A stretch of DNA of 56,555 bases from positions 1 to 56,555 of the forward strand of contig CANGJP010000009.1 in NCBI GenBank assembly GCA_947454465.1, written 5' to 3'. Below are positions 17,041 to 29,720 of this stretch, piece after piece. The first letter of the stretch is position 1. Each line of letters opens with the position of its first letter. The position numbers were made by a program, and so were the translations under genes. The notes below the pieces were generated by a model. It saw only the letters and a program-made list of their open reading frames with translations, was not told the origin of the DNA and did not search any database. Source of the stretch: Pseudomonadota bacterium (GTDB lineage Bacteria; Pseudomonadota; Gammaproteobacteria; Steroidobacterales; Steroidobacteraceae).

Positions 17041-18672
17041 ATGAACTTCCGCGTATTCACTCGTCTATTAAAGATTCATCGTGTGCTCGTTAAGCACGGT
17101 GTGGATGAATTTGTCCAAGGCACTCGCTTTGCGGGTCCCTTACAACTCGCGTATCTAGCCTCACCGACTGCTTGGTTTCAGAACAAGCATCCTGGTACAC
17201 GTGGTGAACGCCTACGACTAGCATTGCAAGAACTAGGACCGATCTTCATGAAGTTCGGTCAAGCCCTGTCTACTCGGCGTGACTTACTACCAGTCGACAT
17301 TGCAGATGAACTAGCCAAATTACAAGACCGTGTGCCTGCATTTAGCGGTCATCAAGCACGCGAACTCATCGAACGTGCACTCGGGCAATCGGTGACAAGT
17401 GTATTTGCTCAATTTGATAGCGAACCATTAGCAGCCGCCACCATTGCTCAGGTCCATACCGCACAACTTAAGGACGGTACCGATGTTGTTGTAAAAGTAG
17501 TGCGCCCCGGTATTCGCGGACTGATCGAGCGCGATATAGAAGTCCTTTATGCATTGGCTGAATTAGCCATTAAGTATTGGAGCCTTGGCCATAAACTCAA
17601 ACCGTTAGAAATTGTTCGTGAATATCACAAAACCATCATTGACGAATTAGATCTGATGCGTGAAGCAGCAAATGCTTCACAGCTGCGCCATAACTTCCAG
17701 GACTCCAAACTGTTGTACGCACCGAAAGTTTATTTTGACTTGTGCCGAAGCAATGTCATGGTAATGGAGCGCGTACGCGGTGTCCAAATTGGTGATATGG
17801 ACGAATTACGCCGACGCGGCACCAACTTCCAACGACTTGCCGAAAGTGGCGTCGAGATTTTCTTCACCCAAGTCTTTCGGCATAACTTTTTTCATGCTGA
17901 CATGCACCCCGGCAACATTTTTGTGATCACTGATGACCCACAACATCCCGTCTATGCCGCGGTTGATTTTGGCATCGTCGGTACACTTGATCCACGCGAT
18001 CAACATTACCTCGCAGAAAACTTTTTGGCTTTCTTTAACCATGACTTCCGGCGTGTTGCCCAACTGCACATTGATTCTGGTTGGTTACCCGCAGGTACGC
18101 GCGTGGACGAAGTGGAGTCAGCCGTACGCACCGTGTGCGAACCTATTTTCAATAAACCTCTAAAAGAAATTTCCTTTGGTCAGGTATTAATTCGACTGTT
18201 CGAAGCAGCACAACGCTTCGACATGGAAGTTCAACCCCAACTGATTTTGCTGCAAAAGACCTTGCTACAAATCGAAGGACTGGGTCGAGAACTGTATCCC
18301 GATCTGGATCTTTGGAAAACCGCCAAGCCTATCTTGCAAGAATGGATGCATACCCGTATGAGTCCACTGGGTGTGTTGCGTGAGTGGAAAAAACAATTAC
18401 CTGATATCGGTGAAGCTATTCGCACCGTACCTACTTTAATTCAACAAGCGTTGATGCAATCCGCTGAAGGACGCTATCGATTACCAGTCAAATCCGAAGG
18501 CATGGATGAATACAGAAAGGAACTGCAAGCCAGTGCCAAACGACGCGATCAAACTATTCTCGCGTCAGCGTTATTGTTTAGCGGCGTAGTATGGTTTGCC
18601 TTAGTACGTGAGCCAGCATGGCCAGGCATGGCGTGCTTAGCGGCCGGCGCATGGGTGCTTTGGCGGCGCTAA
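17041..18672 (+). CDS. ubiB: UbiB atypical kinase/ATPase of ubiquinone synthesis
   Basis: The 543-residue UbiB has the ADCK/UbiB hallmarks: the KxGQ motif in FMKFGQALSTRRDLLP (about 78), the alanine-rich loop PLAAATIAQVH that replaces the glycine-rich loop, DVVVKVVRPGI with the ATP-site lysine, HADMHPGNIFV, and VDFGIVG. A C-terminal membrane segment (about 500-540) anchors it. UbiB is thought to use ATP to extract or present ubiquinone intermediates to the Ubi complex. The length equals that of the E. coli protein. It converges on the DUF4175 gene, with 64 bp between. Confidence 0.95.
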   Translation: MNFRVFTRLLKIHRVLVKHGVDEFVQGTRFAGPLQLAYLASPTAWFQNKHPGTRGERLRLALQELGPIFMKFGQALSTRRDLLPVDIADELAKLQDRVPAFSGHQARELIERALGQSVTSVFAQFDSEPLAAATIAQVHTAQLKDGTDVVVKVVRPGIRGLIERDIEVLYALAELAIKYWSLGHKLKPLEIVREYHKTIIDELDLMREAANASQLRHNFQDSKLLYAPKVYFDLCRSNVMVMERVRGVQIGDMDELRRRGTNFQRLAESGVEIFFTQVFRHNFFHADMHPGNIFVITDDPQHPVYAAVDFGIVGTLDPRDQHYLAENFLAFFNHDFRRVAQLHIDSGWLPAGTRVDEVESAVRTVCEPIFNKPLKEISFGQVLIRLFEAAQRFDMEVQPQLILLQKTLLQIEGLGRELYPDLDLWKTAKPILQEWMHTRMSPLGVLREWKKQLPDIGEAIRTVPTLIQQALMQSAEGRYRLPVKSEGMDEYRKELQASAKRRDQTILASALLFSGVVWFALVREPAWPGMACLAAGAWVLWRR

Positions 18673-18685
18673 CGACCGAACTGCG

Positions 18686-18716
18686 GAAATGGAATGCCAG
18701 CACCGCAATCCATTTC
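18686..18716. other. inverted repeat between convergent genes, possible weak terminator
   Basis: GAAATGGA (18686-18693) and TCCATTTC (18709-18716) form 8-base perfect arms around a 15-base loop. They lie in the gap between the stops of ubiB (+) and the DUF4175 gene (-). There is no T-run on either side, so this may not terminate on its own. Confidence 0.35.
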
Positions 18717-18736
18717 AGCCAACACCACAGTCAATC

Positions 18737-22485
<3,749 letters not shown>

Positions 22486-22489
<4 letters not shown>

Positions 22490-24489
22490 GCCGGCACCTC
22501 TACTCGTCGCGAAACATAGGTGTTACCCAGCAGGGATTCAGCCAGTACCGCCAGTCCCAGCAGCAGCAATAACACATGCCATAACTCGTAACCGCTAGGC
22601 TGGCCCGCAGTTGAACCGACCTCAGCCTCAGTCTGAGGTACTGACACACCACGTTGCCAATTGGCAAACTCCTCCTCGGACATAGGCAGGAGATTGGATT
22701 CATCCGGTACAGTATTCACTGCCACCAGTGAACTACCCGCAGTGGTGACCACCTCATACACACCTTGTAAGGTCAACTTTACGCTGCGTGCACGCTGTGA
22801 ATCAGACAATGACAATAGATTCTTTCCAAGAGGGTCGATGACTTGACCGGCTGCAGCGGCTTGGTCCAATGGCAAACTGCTACCCACACGCTGCTGACGC
22901 TTGAGAGAACTTTCCCCTGATAAGTAACGGGCCATTTCAGTGAGCAGGCTAACAAATACCGGTTGTATCGGTAGATCATTCCAGGTGTTATCCAATCCAG
23001 ATGTCAACACGATAATTCGTCCTTGCCCACGACGTTGTTCAAGCAATAAGGGCGCCCCATTATCCAGTTGCACCAAAATTTGCGACTCTTGATTTGGTGT
23101 CACCGGCACATAACGAACAACATTCACTGAACGCAAACCGGCAGCACGACTCAGTGCAGCATGACTCATATCCACATGACCAACACTCATTCGCTCACCT
23201 TGCTGATCGCTAGCCACGTTGCCAACTGGCCACGTAACCAATGGCAAAGTTTTCAACAGTTGACTACATTCACCGAGCGTAGCCAACACAGCACCCCCAT
23301 GTTGAATATACGCATCAAGCGCAGAAGCAAGGCGATCACTAACCACGCCGAGATCATCAATAATCACGAAACGATAGCGATCCAGCATACGTACATCAAA
23401 CTGTTCGATTTTTGCAGGCTGCAAGGCATAACGTGACCCTGCCGCTGTAAACGCAGCATCCAAATACGTACCCGCCACTGCCGAGGGATTGGCAGATAAA
23501 AATGCGATAGGTTGTCCGACGGTATTTTCCAGTACGGTATAGAAGACGTCATCTGCAGACAGGGTGTCTGCCGACTGAAGTTTGGCTTCAATCTTGTTAC
23601 TACCCGTATTCAATAACACGTTTGCAAATTCGAACACTGCCATCCCTGAAGCTGGAATGGGCATTGACAGCACGCCCCGCGAGTTACCATTAACGGATAA
23701 AGCAACGGTCAATGTCGTTGCTGCCGTGTGATAACCCTGTACCGTGACATGAATATTCGTACCGACGCGCTCGACAAGACTCACAGCAAAGTTAGGCACC
23801 GTTCCCTTAGCAATCGCATGCAGCGCCACTTCGATGACACGACCATTAACACTCCGCGGCACCAAATCACCAAACTGCACAGGCAACCCTGTTTGCTGAA
23901 AATCACTGATGACATGTACAACAGTAGATTGGGTTTCTTCAGCCAGTAGTGGTTCCAATCCGTTCATCATCGCGCCATATTGCACCTGAGCGGAACTGGC
24001 GTGCAGCCTCTGTAATAGACTGCGAATTTTCTGCTTGCCTTCGGCCGTGGCGCTAACAGGACCGCCCATGACCTGCAAGTCATCCGCCACCGCAATGAGT
24101 TGCAGCCGATCAGCAGCACCAACCTCAGAGATAATTTTTTCCGCTTGATTAAGCGCCGCTTGCCAACGATGACTTTCCTGCATCGACATCGACGTATCCA
24201 ACAGCACAACATGCATCTTCGCTGTGGCAGCATTCAATGCAACCGGTGGCTGCGTCCACAAGGGCTTTGCAAAAGCTAACGCCAGAAGACCCAACAACAT
24301 GATGCGCAGCGCCAACAATAGCCAATAACGCAAACGCTTTTTAACCTGCACACGACGTTCAGCCTGCAACAACAACATGGCTGAACTGAATACCTGACGC
24401 GTTGGTGTTTCGGTTTGCAAACGATGCAACCAGATCGGCAAGGCGATCGCCGCAAAGCCAGCAAGGAATAAGGGGGCTAACCAGTTCAT
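22486..24489 (-). CDS. BatA-like membrane protein with VWA domain
   Basis: The 667-residue protein starts with the aerotolerance-regulator N-terminal domain (MNWLAPLFLAGFAAIALPIWLH) and a second span at about 55-75. A von Willebrand A domain follows, with MIDAS Asp98-Ser100-Ser102 (VVLLDTSMSM). It continues with beta-rich domains and a glutamine-amidotransferase-like region (RFVIIDDLGVVS, GGAVLATLGE, GRIIVLTSGL). A last span lies at about 640-660 (LWHVLLLLLGLAVLAESLL). The protein would display VWA outside or at the membrane face. It overlaps both neighbours by four bases. In BatA/BatB systems such proteins work with MoxR ATPases in envelope maintenance. Confidence 0.85.
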
Positions 24490-25397
24490 CGTCTTTTCTG
24501 CCTGAACAGAAAGTAATTACGCAGCGGCACGTCTAGAGATTCAGCAGTATTGAGCAAAACGTAATCCGCGCCGGATTTAGCAGCAGCTTCACGCATACTT
24601 TGAATATGGGCCTGCACCCGTTGCGGATAGAGCTCCTGCATGTCTTGCGGTGACACTTCTACGCACTGTCCGGTTTCCATGTCCTCCAACAAAGTCGACT
24701 CATCAAAAGTCGGATCGAGCTCTTGCGGGTCGAGCACATGAAACAGAATGACATCTTGACCTTGAAACGCCAGCGGTCGCACGGCGTCCATCATGGTTTG
24801 AGGGTCACAGTAAAAATCGGAAATCACCGCAACCATGCCACGCCGCCTTACGTGATCACGAAATTTTGAAAAAGGGGTCGCCAAATCTGTGCTACGTTCT
24901 GGCTTAGCTTGATCAATCAAGTGCAACACGGCATGTAACTGCCCACTGCGACCCGAGGGAGCACGAAATTCACGCACTTCATCACTGAATATCAGTGCAC
25001 CCACCGCATCATGTTGATGCGCTGCCAAGTACGCCAAACTCGCCGCTAAGATTTGCCCATACCGAAATTTACTCAGTCGGCCTTTACTGGCAAACGCCAT
25101 CGAAGCACTGGCATCAAGCAAAACCATCAGGTGACTGTTAGTTTCCCCTAAAAATCGTTTGATATAAGTGCGATTCGTACGGCTATAGACATTCCAATCG
25201 ATAAAACGTGGATCATCGCCTTCAGTATATTGACGATACTCAGCAAACTCCTGACTGAATCCAAAGAAAGGTGAACGATGCAAGCCCATCAAGAAACCAT
25301 TCACTGCCGCACGCGCAATCAGTTCCATAGTGGACAAACTTGCCAGCACCTCGGGCTGTAGCAACTTGTCAGAAGGCGATTGCGGTACAGCAGCCAT
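24486..25397 (-). CDS. DUF58 domain protein
   Basis: This is a 303-residue DUF58 protein. The signature EYRQYTEGDDPRFIDWNV lies at about 53-70, followed by RFLGETNSHLMVLLDASASM with a VWA-like MIDAS (Asp95-Ser97-Ser99) and VVAVISDFYCD-type text (here MVAVISDFYCD). No transmembrane segment is visible, so it is probably cytosolic. DUF58 proteins are the regular partners of MoxR ATPases and VWA proteins. The start is three bases after the moxR stop and the stop overlaps the BatA-like gene (ATGA). Confidence 0.92.
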   Translation of the reverse strand: MAAVPQSPSDKLLQPEVLASLSTMELIARAAVNGFLMGLHRSPFFGFSQEFAEYRQYTEGDDPRFIDWNVYSRTNRTYIKRFLGETNSHLMVLLDASASMAFASKGRLSKFRYGQILAASLAYLAAHQHDAVGALIFSDEVREFRAPSGRSGQLHAVLHLIDQAKPERSTDLATPFSKFRDHVRRRGMVAVISDFYCDPQTMMDAVRPLAFQGQDVILFHVLDPQELDPTFDESTLLEDMETGQCVEVSPQDMQELYPQRVQAHIQSMREAAAKSGADYVLLNTAESLDVPLRNYFLFRQKRR

Positions 25398-25400
25398 GTA

Positions 25401-26423
25401 TTATTCCGGTAGCTGGGCAATTAACTGTTGCAGCACATCATCGACCGACACGCCATCTGACTCAGCGTGATAGTTGACGAGCATACGATGACGCAACACA
25501 GCAGGGGCGATGGTTTTCACGTCGTCATGCGAAACATGATAGCGCCCTTCTAATAGCGCGCGAGCTTTAGCCGCCAGCGTAATCGACATCGTGGCACGTA
25601 CACTGGCACCAAACTTAATGTACTTTCGGACTTTATCCGTAGCCAGCACATCGCTTGGCCGGGTGGCACGCACTAGATTCACAGCATAGCGATTCACGCT
25701 TTCCGACACCGGTACCTGACGGGTCAGCCATTGGAACTTCAGTATTTCTTCTGCATTCGTACATGCCGTTGCTGAGGGCGCTTCAACACTATTCGTAAAC
25801 CGCTCAACCACAGCAAACTCATCATCGGCACTGAGATAATCCAAAATCACATTGAACAAAAAACGATCTAACTGTGCTTCAGGTAAGGGATAAGTACCTT
25901 CAAGTTCAATAGGATTTTGCGTCGCTAACACCAGAAATGGCTTTTCCAACACATGGCGCTGACCACGCACTGTGATACTGCGTTCCTGCATTGCCTCCAG
26001 TAGAGCGGCCTGTGTTTTTGGCGGCGTGCGATTAATTTCATCCGCTAACACCACATTGGCAAATAACGGTCCGGGAATGAAAGTCCATACCCGTTTACCT
26101 GTTGCCTGATCATCATCAATCATGTCAGTACCGGTAATGTCAGTAGGCATCAGATCCGGCGTAAATTGCACGCGCTTGAAACTTAAACCTAACGCATCGG
26201 CCAGGGTACGTACCAACAAGGTCTTAGCCGTACCAGGCATCCCTGTGATCAAGCAATGACCACCGACTAGTAGCGTAATGAGTAAATGCTCCACCACCTC
26301 ATCCTGTCCGACGATCACCTTACGCACTTCACTGCGCAGGCGGGTTGTGGCATGACGAAACGTATCCATCAAGGCACGAATACTCTGATCGTCCGTCGCG
26401 TGTTCAGTTGCAGTGTTATTCAT
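25401..26423 (-). CDS. MoxR-family AAA+ ATPase
   Basis: ATG at 26423 (MNNTATEHATDD) is preferred over the TTG-initiated frame at 26453. The 340-residue AAA+ protein has Walker A GMPGTAKT at 61-68, Walker B VVLADE at about 124-129 followed by INRTPPKTQAALLEAMQE, sensor 1 LATQNP, and a C-terminal lid (RATRPSD, SVRATMSITLAAKARALLEGR). These are exact MoxR features. MoxR ATPases act as chaperones that mature or insert cofactors into VWA-linked complexes. The gene stands between the TPR-metallopeptidase and DUF58 genes. Confidence 0.95.
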   Translation of the reverse strand: MNNTATEHATDDQSIRALMDTFRHATTRLRSEVRKVIVGQDEVVEHLLITLLVGGHCLITGMPGTAKTLLVRTLADALGLSFKRVQFTPDLMPTDITGTDMIDDDQATGKRVWTFIPGPLFANVVLADEINRTPPKTQAALLEAMQERSITVRGQRHVLEKPFLVLATQNPIELEGTYPLPEAQLDRFLFNVILDYLSADDEFAVVERFTNSVEAPSATACTNAEEILKFQWLTRQVPVSESVNRYAVNLVRATRPSDVLATDKVRKYIKFGASVRATMSITLAAKARALLEGRYHVSHDDVKTIAPAVLRHRMLVNYHAESDGVSVDDVLQQLIAQLPE

Positions 26424-26457
26424 GTGCGTTTCATTCTCATGTGAAAATATCAAATCA

Positions 26458-28767
26458 CTATTTTGATTTAGCTAATTCAAGCAGCAATTGTTGAGCAGAT
26501 CGAAAATTAGGCGCAATTTCTAATGCCATCAAGACGTTCTTTTTTGCCTCCGCATTGCGCTGCAAAGCCTGCAAAGCCTGCGCCACTCGAAAGTGTGCAT
26601 TGGCACGGTCTGGCGGATTAAGCCTAAGTGCGGCCTGAAATTCTGTAAGTGCCTCAGTTGGACGTTTAAGTATCAACAACGTATCACCAAGCTGACCATG
26701 AACTTCATAGTTAAATGGCGTGACATAGTTAATTGCATCTAACACCCGCGCCGCCTCAGCATATTTTTTTTGTTCAAGCAATCGGGTAGCTAACCAGCGC
26801 AATGTTTCAGCATCATGACCACCATACATAAAGTAAGTCTCCAATGTTGCTTGCGCTTGAGCCGATTGATTCATGACGTTATAAGCACGCGCCAATGCAA
26901 CATAGGGACTACCTTGCTCCACGTCGTTAGGCAGAATGTTGAGCGCCGCACGCGCAGCCTCAATAACTGTCATCCAATCACTGCGGTCATAAGCACTCGC
27001 CATGGTGCTGTGAGCATTTTCCCAAGCATCAAAATTTTCGAATAGTTTATTGAACTTTTGATGCATAAACTCATTGAACCGCGCATCAAATTCTTTTGCC
27101 TCAAGCTTAAACACCGCCTGCACCGCCGTACTGGTATCTTGACCTTGCTTGAATGCTGCAAGCATTTCATTGAATCGTGCTGCACCAAATTCACGATCAA
27201 TAAATTGGCAAATCAACCCCGCCTGCATATAAGAAACCATCACCTGCTGAGGTGAATCAGGGCGTATAAAGCCGCGGTCCAGTTCTATCACTGGCAATGC
27301 CTTGCCTGCCTTAAATGCTGCGTATACTTCAGCTGGAATGCTGATGCCTTTCACCGGACCAGTATTCCACTCTTCATAAACTGAAACACCTTCACTGAAC
27401 CATCGCGGCACCCGATGGTCTGTGGATTCAAGAGTAAATACATGTGCCAGTTCATGCCATAGCGTTGTACCCCAATGAAACTCATCTGTTGCGCGTGATG
27501 ATGGGGAGTCCATGGCAACCACATAGCCAAAGGTGACCCCTAACAATCCCAAGCCCGGTTCCCCGGCAGTTCGAACTGCAAAGTCTTCATGGTTAGGATA
27601 GAACTCGACGACCACCGGTTCCTTCAACCTGAAATTAAATTGCTTGCTATACACTGCAAGCGCCTGCTCGGTCAGTTTGCGTGCATACGGTGCCAACAGC
27701 GCACTTTCTTTCTTATGCAGTCGCAACACTATGGGCGAGGTGTCTAATAGAACGCGGTTAATGGATCCTGGTTGATCGGTAATGTCGGGATAGGCCAGCA
27801 CGTCGTAATCTTTCAATGAATCAAGCAACCGCAGCGTATTAACGGTCACGACGTTGTAAGGATCACCCTTGTACGCCGCCTCCATTTGCTCACGGGCTGC
27901 TGTAATTTGATTATCACGCAACAAACTACTGCCATACTCCACACGCGCTTCCCAATTATCTGGCTGTATCTGCACGGCACGCTTGAACAGATCCACTGCT
28001 TCACGAGTACGACGCGTAATCACATAAAAATGAGCAGGTATGGCGTAAATATCACCGTAACTTGAATTATCAGCTAAGGCCTTTTTAACCCAAATACTCT
28101 GAGTGATATCGGTTCCCAGGGGTGACTGCAATAACTCTAGCGCCGCATAAAGTGCATAAATCTCTAACTGAGGCAGCTTCGCCGCACTGGCCACCAGGGT
28201 TGCTTCTTTGAGCAACTCGACTGCTCGTGAGGTATCGCTATCCTCCAGATTTACTCTGGCCGCGAGTAATAAGGCACGTAACTTCGCGCCCGCCGGAACG
28301 TCCTTGCCCTCCATCACAGGCTGCAGATAGTCATTAGCTTGTGCAGCATATTGATAGACCAACACCGAGGCCGCACCCACTTGCGCGAAGGCAAAGTGTT
28401 GATCTGCCTGTAAGGCTTCTTGATAGAGTTTTAAGGCCTCAGCATTCTGGTGCGTTTCGGCATACAGCTCACCCCACCGAGTGAGTAGCGCGGGTGTCGA
28501 TCGCTGCTTGATCGCTGCAGCGAACAATTCATTCGCCGTTTTCACATCACCTAAGGCCCATGCCACTTCAGCACGCGTCGCAGTAGTGGCTGTAGCGGTA
28601 AACAAACTCCGATAACATCGCACCGCCGCATCCCGCTGTCCACGCCACTGTTGCTGATCGCAGGCTACCAGCGCCGCATCCGTAACAGCGCCATAATGAA
28701 TACCACGCGCGGCGGCAGGTAGAGCCGCGAATAGCAGTAGTGGAATGATGAGCGCAGTGTACTTCAC
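26458..28767 (-). CDS. exported TPR protein with peptidase MA-like (HExxH) domain
   Basis: The 769-residue protein starts at GTG 28767, overlapping the previous stop (GTGA). A signal peptide covers about 1-20 (IIPLLLFAALPAAARG). Residues 60-330 are TPR-like repeats. The middle domain, about 340-590, is peptidase-MA-like with zinc ligands His438 and His442 and catalytic Glu439 in WHELAHVF, then Glu459 in WFSEGVSVYEEW as third ligand. The last part, about 590-769, is again TPR-rich. All catalytic residues are kept, so it may be an active periplasmic or outer-face metallopeptidase. Its substrate is unknown. Confidence 0.88.
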   Translation of the reverse strand: MKYTALIIPLLLFAALPAAARGIHYGAVTDAALVACDQQQWRGQRDAAVRCYRSLFTATATTATRAEVAWALGDVKTANELFAAAIKQRSTPALLTRWGELYAETHQNAEALKLYQEALQADQHFAFAQVGAASVLVYQYAAQANDYLQPVMEGKDVPAGAKLRALLLAARVNLEDSDTSRAVELLKEATLVASAAKLPQLEIYALYAALELLQSPLGTDITQSIWVKKALADNSSYGDIYAIPAHFYVITRRTREAVDLFKRAVQIQPDNWEARVEYGSSLLRDNQITAAREQMEAAYKGDPYNVVTVNTLRLLDSLKDYDVLAYPDITDQPGSINRVLLDTSPIVLRLHKKESALLAPYARKLTEQALAVYSKQFNFRLKEPVVVEFYPNHEDFAVRTAGEPGLGLLGVTFGYVVAMDSPSSRATDEFHWGTTLWHELAHVFTLESTDHRVPRWFSEGVSVYEEWNTGPVKGISIPAEVYAAFKAGKALPVIELDRGFIRPDSPQQVMVSYMQAGLICQFIDREFGAARFNEMLAAFKQGQDTSTAVQAVFKLEAKEFDARFNEFMHQKFNKLFENFDAWENAHSTMASAYDRSDWMTVIEAARAALNILPNDVEQGSPYVALARAYNVMNQSAQAQATLETYFMYGGHDAETLRWLATRLLEQKKYAEAARVLDAINYVTPFNYEVHGQLGDTLLILKRPTEALTEFQAALRLNPPDRANAHFRVAQALQALQRNAEAKKNVLMALEIAPNFRSAQQLLLELAKSK

Positions 28768-29720
28768 GGCGCAGCCTCCGTGGTCGCCTGACCCGACTGT
28801 GTGTCAATACGTGCATCCAGTTCGGCCAACTGTAGCAGTAAGACTTCCAATTGCTGCAAATACATGTCTTCAGCGAGGCTTTCTTTACGCAAACGCAGCT
28901 CATCAATCTGTCCCGTCAGTTGCTCTCGTTGTGCAAGTAGACTTGCATTTGCAGTGGTCACTGACGTGTGTTCGCCAGGCAACTCGGAAATATTAAAGAC
29001 ACCGGCATGCAGACCAGTCAATTGAGGATGCTCAGTGGCCAGACGTGACTCTGCCTCATAATAATCTTTGACTTTACGCGCAGTCATATCAAGCGCCTCT
29101 TGGACACTAATACGACCATTCTTATCAGAATCGGCGTTAGCATCCATCAGGGCATCAGCAAAATACTGGCCAAATTGAGTGATATTGCGTTCGTTACCAT
29201 TGCGCGTTGCCGTGACTACAATGCGCGAATCCTTTTTCAGCAATACTTGCAATGCTCCACTGGCACTGCCCGTCACGACAATCAACTGATTATCGGCTTT
29301 CACAGCATTCAGCATGCTAACCAGTTCTGCTCCCGTAATATCTGCACCGGGAAGATTGAATTTATAAGTATATCCATCGTAGCTACCATGCCCGATCAAA
29401 TAAAGCGCAAGGCGATCCTCCTTATTCAAAGAACTGGCACACTGCTTCATCACAGCCATGATGTTAGCCCGTGTTGCTGCAGCACCCGTCAGCCTGCTCA
29501 CCTGCTCTGCACGGGTAATGCTGGCACTGGCTACTTGTATAGCCGTGGCTTCTTTGTCGAATTGCTTCTGGTAGGCCGGTTCACCCCCCAAGCCTTCGAT
29601 AATCACCACCCTGAGTTCCGCTTCTGCCGCCATACTGAGCATCGATAAGCACAACAAGGTGAGCAGGTTTCGTTTCAAGTGGTGCAAACACAATAATGAA
29701 TGCGCGAGGGAAGACAACAT
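28764..29720 (-). CDS. caspase/legumain-fold protein with EF-hand, catalytic Cys replaced by Ser
   Basis: ATG at 29720 overlaps the stop of the upstream gene as TGATG and gives 318 residues; the open frame extends back to 29753. A signal peptide spans about 14-34. The body looks like a C13/C14 peptidase fold: LALYLIGHGSYDG with His111, then LIVVTGSASGAL where Ser152 stands where caspases and legumains have the nucleophilic Cys (xCxSG). A canonical EF-hand loop lies at 197-208 (DSDKNGRISVQE). The C-terminus is a coiled coil (about 255-305). It is probably exported and calcium-binding. Whether it is an active peptidase or a pseudoenzyme cannot be decided here. Confidence 0.75.
   Translation of the reverse strand: MLSSLAHSLLCLHHLKRNLLTLLCLSMLSMAAEAELRVVIIEGLGGEPAYQKQFDKEATAIQVASASITRAEQVSRLTGAAATRANIMAVMKQCASSLNKEDRLALYLIGHGSYDGYTYKFNLPGADITGAELVSMLNAVKADNQLIVVTGSASGALQVLLKKDSRIVVTATRNGNERNITQFGQYFADALMDANADSDKNGRISVQEALDMTARKVKDYYEAESRLATEHPQLTGLHAGVFNISELPGEHTSVTTANASLLAQREQLTGQIDELRLRKESLAEDMYLQQLEVLLLQLAELDARIDTQSGQATTEAAP

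Noticed and set aside
29100-29648. 182-codon open frame antisense to the caspase-like gene
   Set aside because: It is a mirror of the real coding strand; it is Cys/His-rich and irregular and has no ribosome site.
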